A program made the translations under genes and the position numbers. Below the pieces are notes generated by a model. The model saw only the letters and a list, made by a program, of their open reading frames with translations, had not been told where the DNA came from and ran no database searches. From Dolomedes plantarius (Eukaryota > Arthropoda > Arachnida > Araneae > Dolomedidae), in contig OU015496.1 in the NCBI GenBank assembly GCA_907164885.2, positions 168,862,742-168,926,741 of the forward strand: 64,000 nucleotides of DNA, in the 5' to 3' direction. Positions 21,328 to 31,056 of this stretch are shown piece after piece; position 1 is the stretch's first letter, and each line of letters opens with the position of its first letter.

Positions 21328-23590
21328 TATATTTCACCGTTAATTTCCATTTCTCTTTCCTAATCATATATTTTGTATATTATACTATTGAATTTTGCCT
21401 TTATGTTTAAGGTGGCGCACCCAGCCAGCACATTTAGCTCATCTGTTGCCACAGTTCGATAGCACTTAGCAATATTTAATAGAAATGGTCTTTGAACATG
21501 TTTCAGTTTTGCATTAAATGTTTCATTATCCCTATACCATATTTCAGACGCATAGAGCAGTATTTTTTCTATCACTGCACTGTATATTTCTTTTATAATA
21601 TTAACTGAGATTCCCCAGGTTTTTTTACTTATTCTCGCTAGTTTATGTGTAAATTTAATGGCATCTTCTTTGACCATATCCAAATGCTGATAAAAACTCA
21701 ACTTATTACCTATTTTAACCCCTAGATATTTTATTACCTCACTTTATCTTTTCTTCTCCTAGTTTTTTTTCCAACTTTATTTTCCTGTTGGTTTTCTTGA
21801 AATTCTACCTTTGCCCATTACAATTGTGTATCCACATTTATCTATGCTAAAACTGAGTTAATTTTTTTCAGCCCACTCATAACAAATCTTCAACGGTTCT
21901 TTAACCAGTTCTTCAAATATATATACTACTCCACTGCTTACCATTATAACCAAATAATCAGCAAAAGCCTGAATGTAAAAATAATCTCTATACTTTTCTA
22001 CTTTTAATATCTCGTTCACTATAATAAGCCAAAGAATGGGCCCGAGAGACGAGCCCTGTGGAACCCCAATATTATACTCATATTCTCTGTTTCCAACTTT
22101 ATTTTCCTGTTGCTTATATAGCTTACTATTATTTTATACAAATATGCTTTCAATACCAAATGCTTCAGTTCCCTTATGATACTGTTTTTTTAATAATATT
22201 AAAGGCATTACGTATATCTAGTGATATTAGGCAGGTGTGCTCACCTCTATCTTTATTTTCCTTTATTTTCTTCATAATATTTCCCAACGCTTGTAATGTA
22301 CTTTTCCTCTCCTAAATCCGAACTGACATTTTGACAATATTTTCCTTTCTTGTAGATGTATAATAAGTCTGTTCGTTAATATTTTATCTAATAATTTACC
22401 CATGACAGGCAATAAACATATAGGCCTATACGATCCGTGGTGCGCCGCATCTCTTCCCTCTTTAGCAAAATATGTCACTCTTGCCATTTTCCAAATTCTA
22501 GGAAAATTCGCCTCTCGCAGACACCTATTAAATAGATTACACATCATCTTCTTATCTATCTCGTATATCTCTATTATAATTCCCAACGTTAGCCCTTCAA
22601 AACTCGGGGCCTTATCTTTGGGCGTACTTTCAATCGTTAAGTCAATTTCTTTTGTTGTTATCTCATCATCCTCGTCTACAATAACTTCTTCAATTTGCTC
22701 ATTTTCCATTTCCCTTTTTTTCCCAAAATGATATTTTGTCAGTGCCTCCTCTATCTCTCCTTCTGTTTCTCTCATTACACCATTTTCATCAATAATCGCT
22801 TCAAGAACATTTTGTCTTTTGTCCTTCATTATATTTTTTATCTTTCCATAAGTGTCTTTTACTGTTAAACCTTCCAAAAACTCCTTAAAGTTACTTCTTT
22901 TCTCATCTATTATCATCTTTCTATACTTTCTTCTTTCTTTCTTGTACTTCTTAATTCATCTCTCTCTCTCATTATTATCTGTTATTTTTGGGTACTTTCT
23001 CCTAAGTGTCTTTACCTGGCTCCTCTTTATAGTCAACTGTTCACTCAGTGTGCTCTGTATCTTTGATCTTTCTTAATTTTCCTACTATGCTTCTTACAAA
23101 GGCCTATCAGTTCTTCATTTAATATCTCTATATACTCATCTATACGTAACTCTTCTAATGTTTTCTTTATATTTTCAATCTTTTCCCTTAGATCTATTTT
23201 AAAGTCTATCCAGTTTAACTTCTGGATATCCCATCTAGCAAAACTTTTATATTTTCTACTACCTTTAGTTTCCCCTATATCAAAAATTGCAGCATTGTGA
23301 TCAGTATTTAAATATTGATCTGACACTCTCCAATTCAAGATCTTTTCATCCTCCATTCCGAATGAGATTGTAAGATCAATCCACCCCTGCCCTGTCGCAC
23401 TATTAAAAGCTGGTAAACTGTGAGGATCATTATGGATTGTTCCATTGTACTGTACAACCATATTCAATATTTCCATTCCCCTATGATCTGTGGGCCTCTG
23501 CCTCCAGACAGTGGACTTTGCATTCAGATCACCCATAAGTATTATATTTGCGTTCTTATATTTTTCGAGTAATCTAATTAATTGACTTGA
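21328..23590 (-). pseudogene. LINE copy 2 ORF2, endonuclease and reverse transcriptase part
   Basis: Endonuclease remnant: LLEKYKNANIILMGDLNAKS, WRQRPTD and NTDHNAAIF (about 23260-23590). Reverse transcriptase: DKAPSFEGLTLG, SYRPICLLPVMGKLLDK, CQFGFRRGK and VPQGSSLGP (about 22040-22700). The catalytic box near 21965 reads FADY rather than FADD, so the second metal-binding Asp is lost. Several frame shifts and stops, including one in YKIYD* near 21358, make it inactive. The linker MSFYQHLDMV...IAKCYRTVATDELNVLAGC leads towards RNase H on the other side of the Tc1 insertion. Confidence 0.85.
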
Positions 23591-23592
23591 CC

Positions 23593-25130
23593 ATGAATGA
23601 TTTTGCTACAGCCGGCCATATGGGTATTCGAAAAACTTTTTCTCGACTTAATGAGGTGGTTTACTGGCCCCAAATGAGGAAGTGGGTCACCCAGTACGTT
23701 CAAAGCTGCGACACTTGTCAACGTACTAACTACATAAATTACCACCCCGCAGGTTTTTACAAAGTATCGTGGCCACGTTCCCTAATGAAATCGTAGGGAT
23801 AGATTTATTAGGTCCATATCCTCGTAGTTCAAGAGGAAAATACAGGTTCTTACTCGTGATAGCAGACCATTTTTCAAAATGGACCGAAATTATACCCCTG
23901 CATAGAGCCTCAGCCAAAACAGTTGCTGATGCCTTAACGCATAATTATGTTTTGCGATATGGTGCCCCTGTAAAAATTATTAGCATTAACGGTGTTCAGT
24001 TTGTCAGCGAAGTTTTCACGGACCTCTCTCGCGGCTTCAAATAAAACATGCAAAAATGGTCACTTATAGACCACAGTCGAATATTGCGGAGCGGGTAAAT
24101 CGCAATGTAGTTAAAATGATTCGCGCGTTTATACAAAACAATCATAAAACATGGGATCAATATATACAGCAGTTTGCGTTTGCATTACGTTCGGCCGTCC
24201 ACGACTCGACAGCCAAAACACCTGCCGAAGTTTTTCTAGGCAGAAAAGTTATCACCACTTTAGACAGTCTATTCTTCGTACCGGGGTAAGCGCCTCAATT
24301 TCAACAAGCCGATATTCAGGACATGGTTCGCGAAGTCAAGAAAGTTAATGACCAGATGCGAAAGCAACAGCAGATGTACTACGATAAAAATCGTAGGGAA
24401 GAAAAATTTGAAGTTGGGCAATGGGTTTTAAAAGCCACCCACCCACTATCTAATGCCAGCAAAGGCATAGTCGGGAAATTTTTCCTGAATTTTCAAGATC
24501 CGTACCAAATAAAAAAGGTAGCAGGCTCAGTGGTTACCTTACAAGAAGGCCAATAGCAAGTCCCCGCAAATATAGACCAGATTAAGAGGTATATAAACCG
24601 TGCAGACTATCCCCTGTTTTCAAATCAAGTCCAACCAGGTTCACAAGGTTCACAAAATGCTGGACCTTCGGGGGTCACCAACGAAGAAAGTCCTTCCCCT
24701 ACTCACGATTCCGGTGATGACCCGCATGAGGGAAGCAGCTCCTCTCCTGCACAGGTACCCCGGTCAGGAGTTAAAAAAAGACTCCTATGACTTCTACATC
24801 GTCGGTGTCTGAATCTCAGCCGAAGAACAACCACGCGGAAACGGAAGATCCCAGCCGCCCAGCAAGAGCCCCCTCCTAAGAGAATTCCTGTCAATCGTTG
24901 AGACAGACCAGCACCTCAGGTCCAACGCCCTGGTGCACGAAGGATTTCCACACGGTCAACTAACCCCTTTACTAGGACTCCGACCATCAAGAGAGGTTCC
25001 ACTGAATGGACAGACTGGTGCAACGAAGTTGCTGCCTTCATGAACAAGTCTTGTATCAATTTTCTTATTCTATCCCACCCCCCTTCAATAAAATCGAACC
25101 AAACAGGTTTGAAATTCCTCATTGTAATAT
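23593..25130 (+). pseudogene. Gypsy pol: integrase and C-terminal tail, broken
   Basis: Integrase joins element DNA to the chromosome. The zinc-binding N-domain is visible (AGHMGIRKTF...SCDTCQRTN, 23617-23735). Then, after a frame shift near 23770, comes the catalytic core. The first Asp is present in IVGIDLLGPYP. The second, normally in a SDNG box, is replaced by Ile (SING near 23988). The glutamate region (RPQSNIAERVNRNV, about 24066) follows a second frame shift. A C-terminal part (QQMYYDKNRREEKFEVGQWVL) and an acidic, Ser/Pro-rich tail with several stops end near 25130. Loss of a catalytic Asp and multiple frame breaks make it inactive. Confidence 0.85.
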
Positions 25131-25632
25131 ACGCTAGGTAAGCATTTTGAGAGGAAGAGGTGAGGCACTGAAAACAAAACGGTATACTGTTGTGTTATAA
25201 ATTTTTGAAGGGGACATGTAGTGAATAGAAAAAAATACATGCTGCATACAGATAACAACTAACTAACTAATGTACTAACTTCACAAAACATAACACATGT
25301 GGACTATGAATTGTGCGAGAGCAACTACAAACAGTCAAGAAATGTCATGCTGTGCAATTGTGTTGACACTTTTAACTAAAATAGATTTTCTAGGGCGCAG
25401 TTGCCCAGCCCAGTATCCGGAAGTCTGCAAATCCACCATTTGTTGGTGTCACATGGACCCTTCGGGTTTAGTTTTGTAGAATGGGAGGGGCGTTTTTCCA
25501 CCACACAACGTGTGGAAGGTTTTTTGACTTTGCCACCCATTATGTAAAAAATCAGAAAAGCACGCGTTTCCAATTAGCTAGCTGAAACCATTCAGACCTC
25601 AGCTACCTAATTTTTTTTTCGAGGGAGGCCAA

Positions 25633-26134
25633 TGTAAGGTTTACATAAGATTCGATTCACAATAATCGAACTTTTGAGTGAATAAAATAAAGAAGCTGTT
25701 TGAGATATGCTAATTTCGGCATACGCGCTTGGTATAAATACCAAGCAGCTAGATTAAAGAAACGAAGTGTTGAGGAAGTGTTAAGGAAGTGAAAGGAAGT
25801 GTTGAGGGAGGAGCTAGGTTGATGCTAACCTACGCGAGTTCTTGTTAGGCACAAATTTTACGTGGCAGCACTGCTGGTTGACTTTTCAAGTATTCTGAGT
25901 ATTGCAAACTGTATTTTCTTGCAAAGTATCTTTACGGGAATAAATTCCCTTGCATGAATGTTATATATATCTAGTACTAGTAGTACGTATGCTTATGTTG
26001 AAAAGCAAAGTAATATGTGTCACTTTGAAATAAATGTTTATTAATTTAGAACTGTGTTTGAATCTAATTCATTAGAGTGCCACTTCAAGATAAACATACC
26101 CAAGGTAAGGGTAAAGAAGTGTTAATTCTCTATA
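25633..26134 (+). repeat. 3' LTR of the Gypsy element
   Basis: It starts TGTAAGGTTTACATAAGATT and ends CTCTATA. It shares long blocks with the solo LTR at 13914-14607 but lacks that copy's AT run. It includes a TATA-like word inside a palindrome (25728-25745) and GAATAAATTCCC near 25940, a possible poly(A) signal. Confidence 0.85.
25728..25745 (+). promoter_or_regulatory. Palindromic TATA-like element of the Gypsy LTR
   Basis: CTTGGTATAAATACCAAG is nearly its own complement and contains TATAAA at the place expected for a U3 promoter. The solo LTR has the related ACTATAAATACCAAG. Confidence 0.5.
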
Positions 26135-26345
26135 AGTTCTTTAACGTAAACACTTGACTGTCCGCTCAACGACAATTTTTATCAGTTCAGTGCAGCCTCT
26201 CGGAAATGAAATCCGCATTTCATCTAGACGAATTCACATAGTGGGGAAAAAATCCCTATTTTCTGTATTTTTTACTGTGCGTGCGTGGAGCCTCTTTAAA
26301 GATACTAGGCGAAGTCCGAAACAATGTGTGGGGTTCATTCGTTAA

Positions 26346-26761
26346 GGCTGCTGTGTACTAACCCTATTGGATTAACTCACCTCAATGATAACCTATGGAG
26401 AAAATTTGTCTTATATTTACAGCTACATAAATGCTGGTAATCAAATTAAAATGGTATTTTCAGATAGCCCGAACTTTTCTGCTCCTTACAACAGGATTCA
26501 TTTTATAAATTTCGTCCCACAAAGGACTTTAGGAGGGTTTAAAACACACTATACTAGATTTTATCCTAGAGTAATTTAAATTTGGAAATATTATTTGCAT
26601 TTTTTTCAAATGAAAAATGCTCCAAGGTGTAAAATTTCTTTATCTATTACTAAGTACAATTACAAAAAAAATCTTTAAATCTATGTCGGCAATCCTTGGA
26701 CATATTTTCTCCATAGGTTAACATTGAGGTGAGAGAATTCAACGGGGTAAGTATAGCAGCC
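26346..26761. mobile_element. TTAA-flanked MITE (piggyBac-like), GGCTGC ends
   Basis: TTAA at 26342-26345 and 26762-26765 flank inverted repeats of about 60 bases. The outer words are GGCTGCTGTG and GGCTGCTATA; the best-matched inner block is CTCACCTCAATG.TAACC, followed by TATGGAGAAAAT. It is 416 bp long. The open frame inside (26385-26579) has no recognisable domain. Confidence 0.8.
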
Positions 26762-26765
26762 TTAA

Positions 26766-27183
26766 GCGCGATTCCTCGAGATCACATGTAATTACATCTA
26801 ATGCACACAGCAATTAAGGCTTCCAACAGAAATAAGCGGCTATGAAAACATCAATGCGGTACAGATTTAGACACGCTGGGAAAATATTTTCGGTCCCCTT
26901 AAAGACTTAATGGGAAACCCAATTCGTCCGTTTGAATGTGGAATTTATATTTATCGCATGTATAAATTATGTTATGAATATGCAATGGTGCGAATATGGC
27001 AAATTCGAATGAATAATTATCCTAAACAGTAAATCAGTTACATAATAGAAAGCTTTAGCCTTTAAAATATCTGTCTTATTATATTTTGGTATTAATTAAC
27101 GTTGGCTTGCTAACTATATAATTATTAACCTAAACTTATAAGAGACCACAGGCGCACTCACATCACTGGTAACGAAGGATAGT
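26766..27183. other. Stretch without recognisable gene
   Basis: Nothing supported. Confidence 0.5.
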
Positions 27184-27260
27184 TAAACCTTATTTTAGAG
27201 TTAATAGATATAATTGGGAATCCTTCCCAATTATATCGATTAACTCTATAATAAGGTTTA
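27184..27260. repeat. Near-perfect 77-bp hairpin (37-bp arms, 3-base loop)
   Basis: The left arm 27184-27220 pairs with 27224-27260 at 35 of 37 positions around the loop TCC. No terminal duplication was recognised. It could extrude as a cruciform, be a remnant foldback element, or give an RNA hairpin if transcribed; the sequence alone does not decide. Confidence 0.9.
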
Positions 27261-27612
27261 CTTTTGGGATAATTTAATAATATATTATGATCACTTCGTA
27301 CTATTGATAGTAATTATTCATTATTATTTTGACAAGCAGACTCTTAAGTTCTTCAAATTTCATCTCTACATTCAATGAAAACTCCCATAAGACATTTTTT
27401 AATTTCTGTTTGAATTTTAATGTTTCCTAAATGGGCGATGAAGAATAAAGACGTCAAAGTTTCACTCAACGTCAATTTGCACTGAATTACTGGTGAGGAG
27501 CACTCAAGAATTTGTAAAATTATTTTCAATAAATCTCAGTAACAGGTTTGGGATTGTATGCCATTTTTAGGTACTGAATATGTTTATGAACTATGGACGA
27601 AAAGGAGTTTAG

Positions 27613-27669
<57 letters not shown>

Positions 27670-28108
27670 ATAAATTAAATATTAGACCCTCCATTCTATC
27701 AGTTAAATTCCCTTTCCTAAATCCAATCCCCGGTAACATTACTTTAGCGCTTTAAAAACCCATAGCAACAGAACTTCCCATAAAACAGCAAACGTTGCAT
27801 TTCTACACGTGTATACGTCTCGATAAAAGCGTGGGTTCGCATCGCCAGCCCCAAAATTCCGCTGACATTTCAAAACAACAGCCACATGTACCTCGCTTCT
27901 AGCGCGTAAGGTTGAAAGGTGATATTGCACTTCGTTCCGAGCATCTGAAATGAAAGGACGTATGTTACTATCGCTCCTAATAAAACGATTCGACCCGACT
28001 GCTTCAAAATTTTAATTCCTTTCAGGCTGAGTCTAGCTCCAGCCATGTAAATTTGAGCTAGTTTTCCTTTTCAGGTTGCATTTTAAGAACGAGATGTAAT
28101 GATTATAT

Positions 28109-28110
<2 letters not shown>
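27261..28110. other. Stretch without recognisable gene; contains one microsatellite
   Basis: A (CA)n(TA)n microsatellite lies at 27612-27667. The segment 27740-27960 is GC-richer and CpG-containing but has no convincing frame. Confidence 0.5.
27612..27667. repeat. (AC)n(AT)n microsatellite
   Basis: About 12 AC units run directly into about 16 AT units. Confidence 0.95.

Positions 28111-28168
<58 letters not shown>
28111..28168. repeat. (AT)n microsatellite
   Basis: About 29 AT units, ending where the repeat at 28169 begins. Confidence 0.95.
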
Positions 28169-28176
<8 letters not shown>

Positions 28177-28425
28177 TCAATAAGTAACAGAAAAATGATC
28201 ATGGAGTGTAAATTAAGTATTTATAGAAAGTGCAAAACACGTGGATTCACATGTAATCAACACTTCTTTAATTCCACAAATAAACCAAAGAGAGTGGCTA
28301 CATGTCTCAAACTACTTAATAGCTCATCTTCAGACATAGGGGTATTGTACAAAGCAATAATCACGTCTAATTCCCAAAATGCTAATCATAGCGGCAATCA
28401 CATCTAATACTCTATGGCCTGTTGA
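28169..28425 (+). repeat. Dispersed repeat, copy R1 (foldback family)
   Basis: It starts GTCTCTTTTCAATAAGTAAC and is alignable to 29528-29785 over about 260 bases (shared AACAGAAAAATGATCATG, TGGCTACATGT, CTAATCATAGCG). The copies are clearly diverged. R1 has lost most of the inverted symmetry seen in R2. Confidence 0.7.
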
Positions 28426-28534
28426 CTGACTGGATGATTAACCGTTGAATAACCGGTTTGTGATTGTATGTCATATCCAGTTATAAAATATGGTGTTTAT
28501 GAAGTGGTGATTAGTGAAAAGGAGTTTAGATATA

Positions 28535-29521
28535 CCGGGTGGTTATAATTAAACTTCCCCTGTAAACGGCATCCTACAGCGCAAACGGGTGAACGGAATG
28601 CAACGAAATTTTGTATATGGGCTATACACGAGATGCGCTCACGGAATTTCGAAAAAAAAATAGTTCCAAAATGTCCACCAGAGGGCGCCTCTTCGGGAGA
28701 AACATGAAATTTAACACAATAAACGACCAAAACGGGATACAGAAACAATATTAACATTTATTGACTAGTTTCTGATCACCTTGTCATCGAACCACATTAA
28801 GAAAAGGTAAGGGAGAAGCAAAAACAGTTCAGTTTGCAGAAACAAGAACAGATTAGGACGAAATTGCACAATAGGAGCAGTTGTTAATCGTGTCCAGGAC
28901 GATGTAGGAAAAGCTGCTCCACGTGACCACCTTCATTCACCTGCAACATTTCAAGTCGATGGACAGTGTGTTCAACAGCAGATCGTAACTGATCAGTTGT
29001 GAGGCTTCGCACATGAAGCGTTATGGACACGTTTACGGCCTTTTCCAGATTGAACTCCTAATTTCCCCGTCTCTTCAAATCTCTTAATCATGGCCCGGAT
29101 ACATTTAGTAGACATTGGTCCATGCCGTAGGTTCTTTCTACGACGAAATTCACGAACTGCAGCATTCCCCTTGTTTTCGTAAAACAGCTTTACCAATAAC
29201 GCACGTTTAACTAAAGAGACCGTCATTAGTACAGCCGGAAAGATCGACTTAAACATGACTACGTCTGCAAACGTTTTATACCCTAACGTGTTTTGCATAA
29301 GCTTCGTCTTCTTCCCAAGCGTGCAAATCTCCACATTTTTCTCCTACAACTGACAGCTTTTCCCGGTTTTACATTTTATTACTCACAATTCTTGTTCTGG
29401 ATTGTTAATATTGCTTCTGTATTCCGTTTTGGTCGTTTATTGTGTTAAATTTCATGTTTTTCCCGAAAAGGCTTCCTTTAGTGGAAATTATGGAACTAAT
29501 TTCTTTTTTCGAAATTCCCGG
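28535..29521 (-). mobile_element. mariner-like element with about 150-bp terminal repeats, internally deleted
   Basis: Left end CCGGGTGG... follows TA (28533-28534); right end CCCGG is followed by TA (29522-29523). The arms share long inverted blocks (ACATGAAATTTAACACAATA, AACGACCAAAACGG.ATACAG). The right arm lacks about 110 bases near its tip, where CCGGG jumps directly to AATTTCG. The 987-bp interior carries only a transposase N-terminal domain. Confidence 0.75.
28993..29334 (-). pseudogene. mariner-type transposase N-terminal DNA-binding domain (DUF4817-like)
   Basis: The recognisable part begins around MTVSLVKRALLVKLFYENKG and continues with AAVREFRRRKNLRHGPMST and IRAMIKRFEETGKLGVQ, ending in a basic stretch (GKGRKRV). 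This helix-turn-helix module heads a group of mariner-related transposases common in arthropods. Its job is to bind the terminal repeats. The frame ends at 28993 and no catalytic D motifs follow, so the protein could not cut DNA. The residues before MTVSLV are probably not part of the original protein. Confidence 0.7.
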
Positions 29522-29527
29522 TATATT

Positions 29528-29830
29528 GTCTCTTTTCACTGAGTAACAGAAAAATGATCATGTAATGTAAATTCTTTATTTCTAGAAAGTGAAAATCACG
29601 TGGACTCACATGTAATCAATACGTCTTTGAATTGCATGATAAATCAAAATGTTTGGCTACATGTTTCGAACTACTTAATAGTTCAACTTTAGGCTTAGCG
29701 GCATTCGGTGTGATTGTCGCTACGAACAATTCACAAATACTAATCATAGCGACAATCACACCTATTGCTCCATAGCCTGCTGATGAACGATAATTTAGTT
29801 CGAAACACGTAGCCATCGGTTTTCTGTAGC
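29528..29830 (+). repeat. Dispersed foldback repeat, copy R2
   Basis: Same family as R1. It contains a perfect 15-bp inverted pair, GTGTGATTGTCGCTA (29708-29722) and its complement (29747-29761). A longer imperfect outer pair includes GGCTACATGTTTCGAACTA against TAGTTCGAAACACGTAGCC. The right-arm words recur near 54585 (TTAGTTCGAAACATGTAG). Confidence 0.7.
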
Positions 29831-29869
29831 TTACGTGGATTCGCATTAAAGACACGTTGCTGAATAATT

Positions 29870-30481
29870 ATTTTACGCGCTACCGGAAAATGCTATTAAC
29901 TTAGAGAAATTAACTTGACTTCTTCTACTAACAGATCGTAATGATACTTTTCTTGGTGAGCAGTATCATTAAAATCTATTATTTTAATGCTACCTGTCAT
30001 AAATTATCATTAAAATAATAGATTTTTATCTATTATTTTGATGATATCTCAAGAATTTTTAATGATATTTGAAAAGGGAATTAATTATTCCTCGTTTTTC
30101 TGAAAAGTCATTTGTCCGGGCTAAGCAAACAGTAAATCTTCCAAAATTCTCATCATAAAGTTTTATCCTTAAAGAACACTTGAACATATTTTTTTCCCTC
30201 GGCTTAAGTCCAACCACGTTACGGAGAGGTTGTTTTTCATAATTCTAAACTCTACTCTACGGCCCCCTCCGCTTTCGCGTATCGGCCAAGTTTTAACTGG
30301 GAGCCAACCTCGCCACAGAAATCCCGCCGGCCCGATAGGACCCGCAGGACAAGGCACACAAGGAAACAAAAAGTAGAAAAATCCTCTAAGACGGAATACA
30401 AATTCCAAGTATGAAATAAAACATGGGAGAGTGGACAACGCGTGCAAAAGAAAAACCGCTCCAGGTTCCATTAGGACCTAG

Positions 30482-30486
<5 letters not shown>
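29870..30486. other. Stretch without recognisable gene
   Basis: AT-rich inverted words around AAAATCTATTATTTTAATG recur at 29970-30045. The segment 30190-30480 is GC-richer; an open minus-strand frame there encodes PCPAGPIGPAG, probably by chance. LINE copy 3 starts at 30487. Confidence 0.45.

Positions 30487-30517
<31 letters not shown>
30487..30517 (-). repeat. Poly(A) tail of LINE copy 3
   Basis: 31 consecutive T on the plus strand, next to the LINE 3' untranslated region. Confidence 0.9.
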
Positions 30518-30523
<6 letters not shown>

Positions 30524-31056
30524 AACTTGTTACATAGCAAAACCTAATTATAAATAACCAAACAAACGGTCCATGGTTAACTACCAGGACCAAAATTGAT
30601 AAAATTAACACAAGAAATGAATTAATTAACCATGGCACTAACACCATCAGTTCATGGCTAACAGCCTGGACCTAAACAAATTATATTAGCATAAAAATTA
30701 AAATAGCTAACAATAACAAACTGCCAGTAATACCAGCAGCTATGCCTCAACCAGAAGAGAAACCCATGGCCACAATAGATCCTAGCTTGAACATCATTCA
30801 CAATTACATTTACACAAAATCAAATAAATAACAATAGTTTACACCATATACATTTAAACATAATATAATTTACACAAATATACATTGTAATAATATATTC
30901 ACTATTCAAAACAATAAACAACACAATATAGCACTAAATTAGAATATAAAATATATAAAGAAAGAATTGCGTTATTATTTATACAAACTACACAACAAAC
31001 AGAAAACCCTAAGAAATAGTAAAGTGCACAAACAAGCAAAGTCAATAGCTTCCAAA

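Larger units (their letters stand above)
18962..23592 (-). mobile_element. LINE copy 2 (APE-RT-RNaseH type), split by a Tc1 element and 5' truncated
   Basis: Two blocks, 21328-23590 and 18962-19914, form one LINE on the minus strand, interrupted by the Tc1 element at 19915-21327. The right block carries the end of the endonuclease, the reverse transcriptase and the linker; the left block carries RNase H and the Cys/His tail. The LINE starts inside the endonuclease domain at about 23588, where it abuts Gypsy integrase sequence. Its family is distinct from copies 1 and 3. Confidence 0.85.
23594..26134 (+). mobile_element. Ty3/Gypsy retrotransposon, 3' half with 3' LTR
   Basis: Integrase sequence starts abruptly at about 23593 next to the 5'-truncated end of LINE copy 2. 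It runs through a pol C-terminal extension and an untranslated region to a purine-rich tract (GAGGGAGGCC, 25621-25630) and a 3' LTR at 25633. Gag, protease, reverse transcriptase and the 5' LTR are missing. The LTR identifies it with the solo LTR at 13914. Confidence 0.85.

Noticed and set aside
23594..26134. Intact endogenous retrovirus
   Set aside because: Only the 3' half of a Gypsy element is present, with no envelope frame, missing reverse transcriptase and a broken integrase.
29780..29830. Complete hammerhead ribozyme in the right arm of R2
   Set aside because: Core words are present, but the bases after GAAA cannot form stem III followed by a UH cleavage site, and stem II would start with an A-C mismatch.
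30169..30471. Collagen-like exon (PAGPIGPAG)
   Set aside because: Only two Gly-X-Y-like triplets, flanked by hydrophobic residues and without splice sites; probably chance.
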